Shown: positions 1 to 10,861 of the stretch, one piece after another
How positions within the stretch are numbered: the stretch's first letter is position 1
How the letters are laid out: the number at the start of each line of letters is the position of its first letter
Assembly: GCF_030272615.1 (NCBI RefSeq)
Contig: NC_081405.1
Coordinates: 652,694,920-652,758,919, forward strand
From: Cryptomeria japonica
Lineage: Eukaryota; Streptophyta; Pinopsida; Cupressales; Cupressaceae
DNA length: 64,000 nucleotides
Reading direction: 5' to 3'
Notes under the pieces: generated by a model
Told to the model about the DNA's origin: nothing
Database searches by the model: none
Seen by the model: only the letters and a program-made list of their open reading frames with translations
Position numbers and translations under genes: made by a program

Positions 1-2001
1 AACATTAAATTAAGTTTTCTAACATTTTTATAAGTTTTAATTTTGCTAATGTTTTTCTAAAAATTTTAAGAAACTTTTCTAAGTTTTAAAATTTTAGTAT
101 AGATATGTTTTCCAAGTTTTTGTTAACGTTTTTCTAAAATGCTAAAAAAAATAATAAATATACAATTATTTAATAAAAAAAACAAATTAACAAACAAATT
201 ATTACTAATTTTAAAATAAATTTAGTTAAAAAAAAAAACATTATTAAACAAAAAAAGGTTATTTTGTGCACCTGAAATAATGTAGGTCAAAAGCTGAAAG
301 ATGGGAAGCATTGGTTGTTGCTGACATGACACGGTGACATAATGTCGATGTCGAGTTCGCTCTAACCCCCTCTCCATAGTAAACTCCCAAATCAAAAATG
401 ATAGTTTAACTGTCATTCTCGACTTTTATAAAGACTTAAAAATAATAATTTTTTAAAGGATTCGCTCGAAAGGGGGGGGGTTCGAACGAACCCCAAAATC
501 CCTCTTGAGTTTGATCAAACCCGAATTTGATGGGGGGTTGTTTACTCGAGCACCCCAAGTTCGTTTGAACCTCCCAAAAAAAATTTCCCGCTCCGCGAAT
601 TTCATTCGTGGGCAAAAGTCGGAATGATTATTGCAAGTTCACCCTAGTTCTTGGTGTGTAATACCCTAGGCAACCAAAATCATTCATTTTACTAGCATTT
701 ATTCATAATATATATTGATCTTGTGAGATATTACTATTTTCCTAACATAATCGGGGATTGTTAATGTAATAATGATATCCCTAAACTCTTGAAACCTTTC
801 CTTTTTTAAAATTATCCATTGCTACTAAGAATATTGTAGAGAAGGGGGATTTCTACTCTCAAGATAATGAGGTCTCAAGGAAGAAAATACCCTCAACTAC
901 CTCACTGAACCAGTGCTCTAGTGAGCTAGGAAAAAAAACCGCTTAAAAGGAAATTCTAATTACACTAAACAATTAATGTAAACTAGAAATGATTTAAAAA
1001 TTGCAAAAATATAGAATGCTAAAAAATATTTAAACTATGTAAGTAAGAAGTTTACAAAATAAAGATTAAGTTACTAGAGGGAGAAGGTCTTGGCCTCAAA
1101 TGCTGGTGCACTGTAGAGATGTCTAAGTGCTATGTTGTAGTCTGTATGGCTAAAACCCATAACAATTACATAAAGCTACGAAAATGCATATTTTCACTCC
1201 TCGAAACTATTTTTCACCTGAACACATGGAGACTAGAAAAAAATTGGGCCCGTATAGGGGTTTCCCTAAATCAAACCCCCATTTTGGTGTTTCCACCTCT
1301 TCAAATAGCTAAATAATGATTGAATAAAGAAACATAATAGAAAAATCCTCACAATGAAGGAAAACACTTATTACTAGAGATAAAATAAAATAGACGAGAT
1401 ACAATAGACAAATAGATAAACGAGATCAATGAATGAGAACAATACACAAACAAGAGAGCATTATTAGTAGTTTTGGCTCCCCTCTTGACATGGATAGACA
1501 AGGTAGATAGCTAAAAGGAGTCTTGGTTGTGAGGAAATTTTGGTAGAGCTTCATTGTGAGATCAAGAGAGATCAAGACTTGCTAGAATGTCAAAATGAGC
1601 AACAATGAGATTTTTTTTTCTTGGAATGGGCAAGAATAAGTATAATGAATGTGTTTGCATGGTGGGGAACATGTTAAAAAAGTTCTACTATAGAATTGTA
1701 ATGGTTGGAGAATGATGAATGATAGATCAAGAGGAAAACAACCCTTTCCCTCAAAGAGAGATGGTAGTTTCACTATTGATTATCCTTCAAGCACTTTTCA
1801 CCATTACATTAGGAAGATAAGGGACGAGATAATTCACTAGATTTAATATCCACACAAAGATGATAGATTAAATTTTAAATGAATTGAGAATGTTAGAATG
1901 ATCCCTTCTTCCTTGTTTGAAACAGAAAAGAATTGATTAAATTATGCAGTGCAAAAGTGATAAAGAATCAATTATAACTTGAGATCTGTATATGAGATAA
2001 G
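1..2001. other. Gene-free AT-rich stretch
   Basis: I see no convincing gene here. The open frames are short and lack recognisable motifs. A segment near 1245-1310 (GGGTTTCC..AAACCCCCATTTTGG) resembles 11075-11110 on the far side of the Athila-like element, so both flanks may contain diverged copies of the same older repeat family. Confidence 0.6.
477..574. repeat. Cluster of three near-palindromes
   Basis: Three short near-palindromes lie within 100 bp: 477-494 (GGGGTTCGAACGAACCCC), 507-522 (GAGTTTGATCAAACCC) and 557-574 (AAGTTCGTTTGAACCTCC). They share the pattern GGGTT..AACCC with different centres. The style is like the AACCCGTACGGGTT palindromes further right, but the core differs, so I do not claim they are the same family. 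Confidence 0.5.
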
Positions 2002-2006
2002 CTGTG

Positions 2007-3282
2007 TGATGAGCTGATATATTAGCTCCTTTTATTCCTATAACTCCTAAGTTTTTGTCATGTTTTAATTTGTATCATGGGATGGTAATGATGTATTAGA
2101 GTTTGACTATATGCATTCCAGATGTTAACCAAACCCATTAAGTCATGTTTTGTCTTGACCAGTTATTCCTGTTGCCATGTGAGTTGTTCATGTTGCCATG
2201 TGGATTATCATAGGCGATATCATGTGTGAAATGTATAAGTGTTATGATTAATTAGAATAGATATGTATATGCTTGTATTCTCTCTCTTTTCAATTGTAGG
2301 AATAAATAAGATGTTGTGGAGGTGGTTATCCTATCACGTCGAGAAGATAGTTAGAGATATTCAAGGAGCGACTAAATGTTCAAATCAACAAAGAAGATAA
2401 TGGCCGTGAAGAGCGAAAAAGGAGTAGAAGGGTGCACAAGACTCATTTATGTATGTCATCAGTGAACAACAATCTTGTAATACCGCCATGCTATATTCTT
2501 GGTTGTGGTTTGGTAGAGATCCACAATTTTAGTGGCTTAACTCTGATTGTTCTCCATCATAGATGTTCTCTGCCTCTTCTCATCGGCGTGACCTTGATTG
2601 TAGGAAGTTGTTGTAATTTTCTTTTAAATAAGTGTCTTTGCCTCTTCTCTGAGGTTAGAGGGAGTAAAGGAGGAGAGATAGAAGATTTAGAAATAAAGTT
2701 GCAAAATGTTTTTAGTTTTCTTTCATTCTGAATGTTCTATCAACTTTTGAAAAGCAATGAATAAAGTTATGCTATTCTGAGTATTTAAAGTTATTTTGGA
2801 AGCCTGGATACACTCATCCAAGGGGACTCACTTGGTGAGTGTTCCTGTGCCTTTGTTAAATTTAGTTTTCCTTTTCTCCTACAGTAGGCGTCCTGGTAAT
2901 TGATTGTTCTTGTAGCCACTGGAAACATATCCATTGAGTGTTCCTGCAGCCAAAGCAAATAGAGTAATTCTTATTTTTCAGCTTTCGACTTAGTTAACAG
3001 TTCTTTAATTCAGTTTTATGTTAATCCAGAGTCTTCCTATAGCCATTCAATTGTTATAATTCTCACTTGCTTATTCCAAATAGATTTAGTTGCTGTAGTA
3101 ATATGGGATAGCTATCGCAGGAACTTAGTGCATATATAATGCAGACCCATTTCAAGTAATATGTCCTTGGGTTGATAAACAAATGAAATTTAGTTATGGA
3201 GATAGTAATTTCACAGAGTAAATGTCCAAAATTTGGGTTGAGACCTTAACTATAGTTATTATTCCTATTGGTGAAGCAAACA
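2007..3282 (+). repeat. 5' LTR of the Athila-like element
   Basis: It begins TGATGAGCTG and ends CA, and matches 9582-10856 throughout with scattered substitutions. The ORF starting at 2432 is a shadow; its counterpart recurs in the other LTR. Confidence 0.92.
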
Positions 3283-3286
3283 TTTT

Positions 3287-3304
3287 TGGCGCTGTTGTCG
3301 GCGA
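3287..3304 (+). other. Primer binding site, tRNA-Asp type
   Basis: TGGCGCTGTTGTCGGCGA starts four bases after the LTR end. It matches the complement of the 3' end of plant tRNA-Asp at 15 of 18 positions, the usual primer for Athila and related elements. Confidence 0.8.
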
Positions 3305-3423
3305 TGGTGTCAAACTAAGAAATTGTTATGGTTATTATTTTTTAGTTTTCAGTATAGTTGTTTTTGATAACCTAGTTTGTCTAAAGTAATTCTCATGAAT
3401 TTGCATGCATAGGTGAAGAAGAG

Positions 3424-5218
3424 ATGCTCAAGGTAGATTCCTTCTCAACCGCCCTAATCATGCACGACTCAATGCACATGACCCCCCATATGTAAATCCT
3501 TTTGCTGCACTATATCAAATCCCAAATAATTTGAACTTCCTGAGAACAATCTCCATTTTCTCTTTGGACCTCCTGAAGAGGAACTTGATTTAGTGACTCC
3601 TCCCCAAAGCCCAATGCAAGGAAATCCACCCCCTAGTGGGAATAACCCACCTCCACCTGTAACACCAACCTTTGAGTTCCCTATTTCTGATCAGCATGAT
3701 AATGCTAATCTCAAGAATATTCTAGCTTCTTCCCTTCCTAAATTCTATGGATTAGTGACAAAAGACCCAGACACATTCTCATTTGAGTTTGATGTCCTCT
3801 GTAGGAGTTTTAATTATACTACATATGCCCATAGACTCAAAATATTCCCTGGCACTTTGAAAGAGTCGGCTTTGAGATGGTTTATGAGTCTAGGGTGTAG
3901 CACAATCACTACATGGGATGAGATGAAAAGATTGTTTCTTATGAAATACAAGGATTATTATAGAAGGACTGATCGCTATGGGGATGATATTTTTAGAATG
4001 ACACAAAAAGAAGATGAGAGTCTAGAAGATTATCTAGAGAGATTTCTATTCAGTGTCAAAAAGTCCAAGCATAACACTCTAAATGAAGAATCTCTTAAGT
4101 TGATATTCTTAAGAGGAATCAATGATGAATGCACATATGCTTTGGATCTTATGGGAGGAGGTGACATAACACAATCAACATGGAGTGAAATTGGAAAAAT
4201 TTGTCATAAGTATTCCAGATCTGCTTCTAAGAAGAGTAGGTGTTTCAAGCCAGGAGTTTCTTCATCAAAATCTGGTAATGGAGTTTCTAGAATGGAGCTT
4301 AGCCATTTGTTGAAGGATTTTAAGGAGGATATCATAAACAATATGGCTACTCAACTGGATACACTTTCAGCTAAGAAGAAGCATGAGGAAGCTGATGCAG
4401 TTCTTACAAAATTCTGCTCGCATTATAGACAGAGGAAAAGAGATTGCAGATGTAAAATGGTTGCAAATCTTGAAGTTTTTGATTACAAGACAATACAAGG
4501 TGATGATGAACAATTTTTCTATGTTGCTCAAAGTAGGCCAAATTTTCCAAGACAAGGTATGCCTCCTGATCCACTCTCTTTTTCTGGTTATAGTGGAAAT
4601 TCCTATGCACAAAATAATCAATGGAAATCTCCATATGCTCAAAATTTTGGAAGTTATCCAAATTGGTATAGTCCTCAAGGCCAAGGGAAACATTTTGCCA
4701 ATCAAATTCCACAGTGGCATCAACCACAAGGAAATTGGTCTCAACCTTAGGGACCATGGAAACAATTCCAAGGAAATTGGCAACCTGCTCCTCAATGGAG
4801 GGGACGTCGGCCATGGACAAATCAGTCATCTAAATATCAACAACCTATGCAACAACCACAACCACCTGCAATAATGCCTCCTCCTGCAACCACTATTGTT
4901 CCACCTAAACCTACACAGTAACCCACTCAACCAATGTCGAATCCTAATAGAAAACCCCAGCAACAACAACAAGTTTATTTTGCTAACCCTAATCAATACC
5001 CAACCTATTCTCTATCTATAAGTGATATTCATCTCAAATTTGGGACAACTTTGCCCAACCCATCTCCACCAGTTATAACTAGGATACCAAAAGAACAAGA
5101 AATCTCTAGTCCAACAACCCAAATACCTCAAAATCAACAAATACCCCCATTTCCTCAAAGGTTGCAAGCTAAAGAGATTCTTCAGGAAGAGGAACAAAGT
5201 TTTGATATCATAGATTAG
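3424..5218 (+). pseudogene. Athila-like gag (broken)
   Basis: Gag forms the capsid of the retrotransposon particle. The frame open at 3593-4750 carries the retrotransposon gag core, with the motif AHRLKIFPGTLKESALRWF, followed by a tail rich in Gln, Pro and Asn. A TAG at 4748-4750 and a TAA at about 4919-4921 interrupt the frame, which then continues to 5218. Upstream, a different frame (about 3430-3540) encodes PYVNPFAALYQIPNNLNF, which fits the gag N-terminus, so a frameshift lies near 3540 and the original start is probably near 3424. I see no intact CCHC zinc knuckle. Confidence 0.75.
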
Positions 5219-5220
5219 TT

Positions 5221-5858
5221 GAAACATGTATGTGTTAAAATTACATTGTTACAAGCTATTAAGGATGTCCCTGTGTACGGTAAGGCACTTAAGGAGGCAT
5301 GCCTAAAGAAGCTTGGTAGAAATAAAAAAATCCGTAAACAGTGCATGTAATGGGTCAGTTGGCTGATATTATGTTAGGAAAAGTTTCAATTCCTAAGTAT
5401 GATGATCCTGGTAGCCCTGTTGTGAACATAGTCATCAATGGCACTCAGATAAAGAATGCTTTAATATATTTGGGAGCAGCCATTAATGTCATGACAAGGG
5501 ATATTATGCAGTGACTTGAAAGAACTACTCTTAGACCTACAACTACAGTCCTACAACTTGCTGATAATTCCACAGTTCGACTTGATGGTATGATTGAAGA
5601 TATAGTTGTTGCTTTGGATTCTTGGGAATACCCTGTAGACTTTATGATCATGTCTCCTAAAGCCACAGTGGGAGGATATCCAATGATTTCAGGAAGACCT
5701 TGGCTCGCCACAACTGATGCATATATTGGATATTGGTCAGGTAATATGACTATGTCAGATGGAAACACTACCAAAACTTTGGCTCTATATTCTCCTGCTC
5801 AACCCCAATTTGATCAACAACAAGTCATTTGGCCTAACTTGGGAGAAGAGTTTGAATA
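5221..5858 (+). pseudogene. Athila-like aspartic protease (broken)
   Basis: This segment lies between gag and reverse transcriptase, where the protease that cleaves the polyprotein sits. The frame near 5340-5510 reads through a region ending LGAAINVM, corresponding to the family active-site box DLGAS-N-LM. The residue before Leu is Tyr, so the catalytic Asp appears to be lost. A TGA near 5512-5514 interrupts it. The continuation at 5590-5858 has GGYPMISGRPWLATTDAYI, typical of the protease C-terminal flank in plant Gypsy elements. Confidence 0.7.
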
Positions 5859-5883
5859 AGGAGTCGGCTTTGTCAATCACCTT

Positions 5884-7263
5884 ATGATTATTAATAGAGG
5901 ACCATTCATACAACTTCATGATGATGATTCAATTCTCTATAAAATTCTGACAAATCAGTTAAGACAAGAGCATCAGTTGCAAGAGTTAGTATCAAATATT
6001 CCAGAATTAGACTTTCATCCAGCCATTGATATACTGCATACCCTGTTGCCGCAGGAAATCTGCACTTCTCATCTTTCTGAAGCATCTCAGATTGTAGAAA
6101 TTGCATAAATTATTAAATGTTGGATTTATCTATCCTATCTTGGACAGTCAATGGGTATCACCTCTAGTGATAGTTCCTAAGAAAGGAGGTAAATGGCAGG
6201 TATGTGTGGATTACAGAGCTTTGAGCTTGGCAACTAGGAAGGATCATTTTCCATTACCATTTGTGGATCAGGTATTAGACTCCTTGAAAGGGAAGTGATA
6301 CTTCTCATTTTTTGATGGATTTAGTGGCTACAACCAGATTCAAATTGCTCTAGAGGATCAAGAAAATACTACATTTACTTGTCCTTGGGGAACATATGCA
6401 TATTCTGTTCTTCCTTTTGGATTATGTAATGCTCCAGCTACTTTTCAAAGAGCAGTGATAAGCATATTTTCAGATATTTCCCAGGACAACATGGAAATCT
6501 ATATGGATGATTTTACCACCTATGGTTCAGAATTTGAAGAGGCATTGAAGAACCTGAAGAATGTTTTGCAGTGGTGTGAAGACTACAATTTATCATTGAA
6601 TAGTGAAAAGTGCTTTATGATGATTCATGAAAGTATAGTTCTTGGTCATCATATCTCTATAAATGGAATACAAGTTGACCCAACAAAAATAGAAGTCATT
6701 CAAAATATCCCTACATCGGTAAAGAAAAAAGATGTCAGAAGTTTTCTTGGACATGTTGGATACTATAGGAGGTTTATCAAAGATTTCAGCAAAATTGCAG
6801 GCCCTTTATATTCTCTTTTGACCAAGGATATAGAATTTAATTGGACTTCCTCATGCAATGAAGCTTTCTTGAAACTCAAACAAGCATTGACTTAAGCATA
6901 ATTGCTTAAGGGTCTGAACTGGTCCTTGTCATTTAATATTCATACAGATGCATCAGATTATGCCATAGGAGCAATTTTGGGACAAAAGATTGACAAATTG
7001 GAAAGTGCAATTTATTATATTAGAAGAACATGCAAGGGCCTGAGCTTAATTACACTTTCACTGAAAAAGAAATGTTAACAATTATATATGCACTCAACAA
7101 ATTCAAGCATTACATAACATGATATCTGATATTTGTGCATACTAATCATACACCAATTAGATATCTCATGAATAAACCTTCAATTACAGGGAGATTGGCT
7201 CGTTGGTTACTATTGATGTAGGAATTTGACATTACAGTTGTTGATAAACCAAGTAAATCCAAA
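5884..7263 (+). pseudogene. Athila-like reverse transcriptase and RNase H (broken)
   Basis: Reverse transcriptase copies the element RNA into DNA and RNase H removes the RNA strand. Visible blocks are WVSPLVIVPKKGGKWQVCVD (6151-6210), a finger/palm block ending VLDSLKGK, FFDGFSGYNQIQIA after a TGA at 6296-6298, the catalytic box YMDDF (about 6500) and the thumb segment FLGHVGYYRRFIKDFSKIAGP (about 6740-6800). RNase H follows with a DASDYAIGA-type start near 6950 and an ITGRLARWLL-type end near 7185-7210. The sequence changes frame between these blocks and contains several stops. Confidence 0.85.
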
Positions 7264-8763
7264 GTGGTTTCATATTATCTTTCTAGGCTTCAATTGCAAG
7301 ATGATCCTACAACCATAGATGATCCTTTTCCAGATGAACATTTGTTCCTTATAAAAGCACACACTCCCTGGTATGCTAATATTGCCAATTATTTAGCTGC
7401 TAATAAGATGCCAATTCATTTCTCTCCTAAAGAAAGAAGATTGTTAGTTGAGAAAAGCTTTAATTTCTCATGGATTGCTGATTGTTTATTTTATACTGGA
7501 CCTGACCAAGTCATGAGAAGACGTGTTAGAGAGGATGAAACATATGACATCGTTCATGCATGTCATGATGAGCCATGTGGAGGACATTTTGTTGCTAAAA
7601 GAGCAACGCTTAAAATACCAGGCACATGATATTATTGGCCAACATTATATAAGGATTAAACATAATATACTAGGAAGTATGATAGATGCCAGCACATGGG
7701 TAGGCCTACCAGATCTGATGAAATGCCATTATATCCCCAGATATTAGTTGCACCATTTGATAAATGGGGACTAGATTTTGTTGGGCCAATTGAACCTCCT
7801 TCAAATGAAAAATCTTATATTCTGGTATGCACTGAGTATGTCACCAAATGGGTGGAAGCACGATCTATGACACATCTGAGAGATAATAAAGTAGCTGAAT
7901 TTCTCTATGAAGAAATATTTACCAGGTATGGAGTTCCAAGAGAGATTGTTTCAGACCAAGGACTACAATTTACTTCTACATTGATTGCAGCATTGGTTAA
8001 TGACTATAATATCAGGCATAGGAAGTCTACCCAATATTATCCACAAGCAAATGGTCAAGTAGAAGTCACAAACAGAGATTTAGAAGCTATTCTTACTAAG
8101 ACAACATCTCTTCATAAGAAATATTGGTCACAAAGACTTCCTAAAGCCATTTAGGCATACAGAACAACATGGAAAACACCAATTGGTTTTACACCTTTTG
8201 AAATGGTGTATGAAAAAACAACAATGATGCCTATTGAGTTTGAACACAAAACTCTAAGAACAACTCTACAATTGAATATGACTCTTTCTGAAGCACAAAG
8301 AGACCGCATTCTCCAATTAAATGCTTTGGATGAGCTGAAGAAGATGGCTATCCAACAAACATAATTTATTCAAAATCAACGAGCTAAATGGCATGATAAG
8401 TACATAAAGGAGAGGAAATTTAAAACAGGTGACTAGGCACTGCTGTATGATTCTAGATATAAAGATACTATGGGAAAGTTGCAGACAAGATGGTTAGGCC
8501 CATATGAAATAGAAGAAGTTTTCACAAATGGAGCAGTTTGTTTGACCACTATTGATCCAGTCCGATTCAAGCTTTTAGTCAATGGTCATTGACTACGCTT
8601 GTATCATAAGCCTGCAACCAAAGAAAAACTTCTACAACAATTCACCAGTCAAGATCAATTATCAGTTCCTGTAGCAACTAGAGAAGTTCCTACAGTAACT
8701 GGAGGAAACATTCAAGGCGCAGTTCCTGTAGCTTCTGCAGGGAGCGTTCCTAGCACTCAATAA
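7264..8763 (+). pseudogene. Athila-like integrase (broken)
   Basis: Integrase inserts the cDNA into the host genome. The zinc-binding region is partly visible (HACHDEPCGGHFVAKRATL, about 7552-7610). The catalytic core starts WGLDFVGPI (about 7767), has DQGLQF (about 7950) as the second Asp and QANGQVEVTNRD (about 8044-8080) around the Glu, so the DDE triad can still be read. The C-terminal part continues through TAG at 8152-8154 to WLGPYEIEEVF and LRLYHKP (about 8600). The tail contains repeated Val-Pro-Val-Ala units encoded by GTTCCTGTAGC-like repeats. Stops and a frameshift near 7620-7700 make it non-functional. Confidence 0.85.
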
Positions 8764-9569
8764 ATTCTTCAAGCATGATTTCATAAAGATATTTTCATGT
8801 CTTATGGAAATATTATTCTCCATTAATAATTTTCCCATCGACATCATCCCACTTCATTTCTCTGTCTATCACTTCATTCATGTCACATCATCTCATTTCA
8901 CTCCTTTTCAGCTAACTATTTCATTCAACATTTATTAGCATGACTGCAGGTATGTACATAGTTTATTTTTTGTTAATTATGCATTTATTATTTTTCTATG
9001 ATTATTGCCTATTTTAAATTCACGTACCCTTCCCTCTCTCCTTTCCGCATGTGTGGACATGTGTCATAATAAGTTGGGGGGTGTTTTTATGGTCCAATTT
9101 CCAAGTCAAGTAATTATCTATCCTTGTCAGTAACTTGCTTTGATTTGCTTAGCATCATTTTTGAATGAGACATTATTTGGTATGAGTGAGCAATGTATCA
9201 TGTCATTGAAATCAATGAAAAAGACTGGAAGTAAGTAAGGTATTTTCGAACAAATCATTCACTGCCTAATTTTCATGCAGCTATATAAAGAGCTCCTAAG
9301 TACATCCATTTGGGTAGGATGAAAAGCAATGACTAGCTACCCTTGGTCTTCCATCCACCTATCCTTATGTGGCCATTGATGGGATGCAGGGTTGCAAACA
9401 AACCATATGAGGCAGCCACAAAAGAAGCCAAATGGGCCAGACTAGAAAACATGAAGGGATTTTATTGTAATTTGGCTATAGGAGGGACATGACAAGGAAC
9501 TATTGGTGACTTGTGAGTTAGTGCCCGAATCAAAAAATTTCCTCTTGCTGGAGGATCAATAAGACACTA
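8764..9569 (+). other. Athila-like 3' untranslated region
   Basis: Between the end of pol and the purine tract I find no ORF with recognisable motifs and no envelope-like gene. The stretch is AT-rich. Confidence 0.6.
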
Positions 9570-9581
9570 AACTGAGGGGCA
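9570..9581 (+). other. Polypurine tract
   Basis: AACTGAGGGGCA directly precedes the 3' LTR, the position where plus-strand DNA synthesis is primed. Confidence 0.8.
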
Positions 9582-10856
9582 TGATGAGCTGAGATATTAG
9601 CTCCTTTTATTCCTAGAACTCGTAAGTTTTTGTCATGTTTTAATTTGTATAATGAGATGGTAATGATGTATTAGAGTTTGACTATATGCATTCCAAATGT
9701 TAACTAAACCCATTAAATCATGTTTTGTCTTGACTAGTTATTCCTATTGCCATGTGAGTTGTTCCTATTGCCTTGCGGATTATCATAGGCGATATCATGT
9801 GTGAAATGTATAAGTGTTATGATTAATTAAAATAGATATGTATATGCTTGTATGCTTTCTCTTTTTAATTGCAGGAATAAATAAGATATTGTGGAGGTGG
9901 TTATCATGTCATGTCAAGAAAGCAGTTAGAGATATTCAAGGAGCGAATAAAAGTTCAAATCAGCAAAGAGGATAATGGGCGTAAAGAGTGGAAAAGGAGT
10001 AGCAGGGCACGCAAGACTCATTTATGTCTGTCTTCAATGAACTTCACTCTTGTAATACCGCTACACTATATTCTTGGTTGCGGTTTGGTAGAGATCCACG
10101 TTTTTAGTGGCTTAACTCCGACTGTTCTCCATCATAGATGTTCTCCACCTCTTCTCATCGGCGTGACCTTGATTGTAGGAAGTTGTTGTAATTTTCTTTT
10201 AGATAAGTGTCTCCACCTCTTCTCTAAGGTTAGAGGGAGTGAAGGAGGAGAGACAAAAGATTTAGAAATAAAGTTGCAAAGTGTTTTTAGTTTTCTTTAG
10301 TTCTGAATGTTGTATTGACTTTTGAAAAGCAATGAATAAAGTTATGCTATTCTGAGTATTTAAAGTTATCTTGGAAGCTTGGATACACTCATCCAAGGGG
10401 GCCCACTTGGTGAGTGTTCGAGTACCTTTGTTAAATTTAGTTTTCCTTTTCTGCTGCAGTAGGCATCCTAGCAATTGACTATTTTTGCAGCCATTGGAAA
10501 CGGATCCATTGATTGTTCCTACAGCCAAAGCAAATAGAGTAATTCCTGTTTGTCAGCTTTGGACTTAGTTAACAGATCTTTAATTGAGTTTTATGTTAAT
10601 GCAGAGTCTTCCTGTAGCCATTCAGTTGTTATAATTCTCGCTTTCTTATTCCAAAAAGATTTAGTTGCTACAGTAACGTAGGATAGCTATCACAGGAACT
10701 TAGTGCATATATAATGCAAACCCATTTCAAGTAATACATCCATGGGTTGATAAACAAATGAACTTCAGTTATGGAGATAGTAACTTCACCGAGTAAATGT
10801 CTAAACTTTGGTTGAGACCTTAACTATAGTTATTATTCCCATTGGTGAAGCAAATA
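9582..10856 (+). repeat. 3' LTR of the Athila-like element
   Basis: It begins TGATGAGCTGAGATATTAGC and pairs with 2007-3282. The last base pair is TA instead of CA, a single C-to-T change. It is followed by the CTGTG duplication. Confidence 0.92.
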
Positions 10857-10861
10857 CTGTG

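Larger units (their letters stand above)
2007..10856 (+). mobile_element. Ty3/Gypsy LTR retrotransposon, Athila-like, decayed
   Basis: A complete element bounded by two direct LTRs of about 1275 bp and flanked by a 5-bp target-site duplication CTGTG (2002-2006 and 10857-10861). The order is 5' LTR, tRNA-Asp-type primer site, gag, protease, reverse transcriptase, RNase H, integrase, purine tract, 3' LTR, which is the Ty3/Gypsy order. The reverse transcriptase box reads YMDDFTTYG, closer to the Athila than the Tat style. The coding region has several stop codons and at least three frame changes, so it is not autonomous. No envelope-like ORF is visible between the integrase and the 3' LTR. LTR divergence is roughly 6-7% over the first 200 bp by eye, making it the oldest of the dated elements here. 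Confidence 0.93.

Noticed and set aside
2432-2731. 99-codon ORF, with a similar one at 9911-10300
   Set aside because: Both are inside the LTRs of the Athila-like element and differ in length and frame content; LTR shadows.
4367-4874. Three ORFs of 141-163 codons overlapping gag
   Set aside because: They overlap the real gag frame, have no motifs and biased composition.
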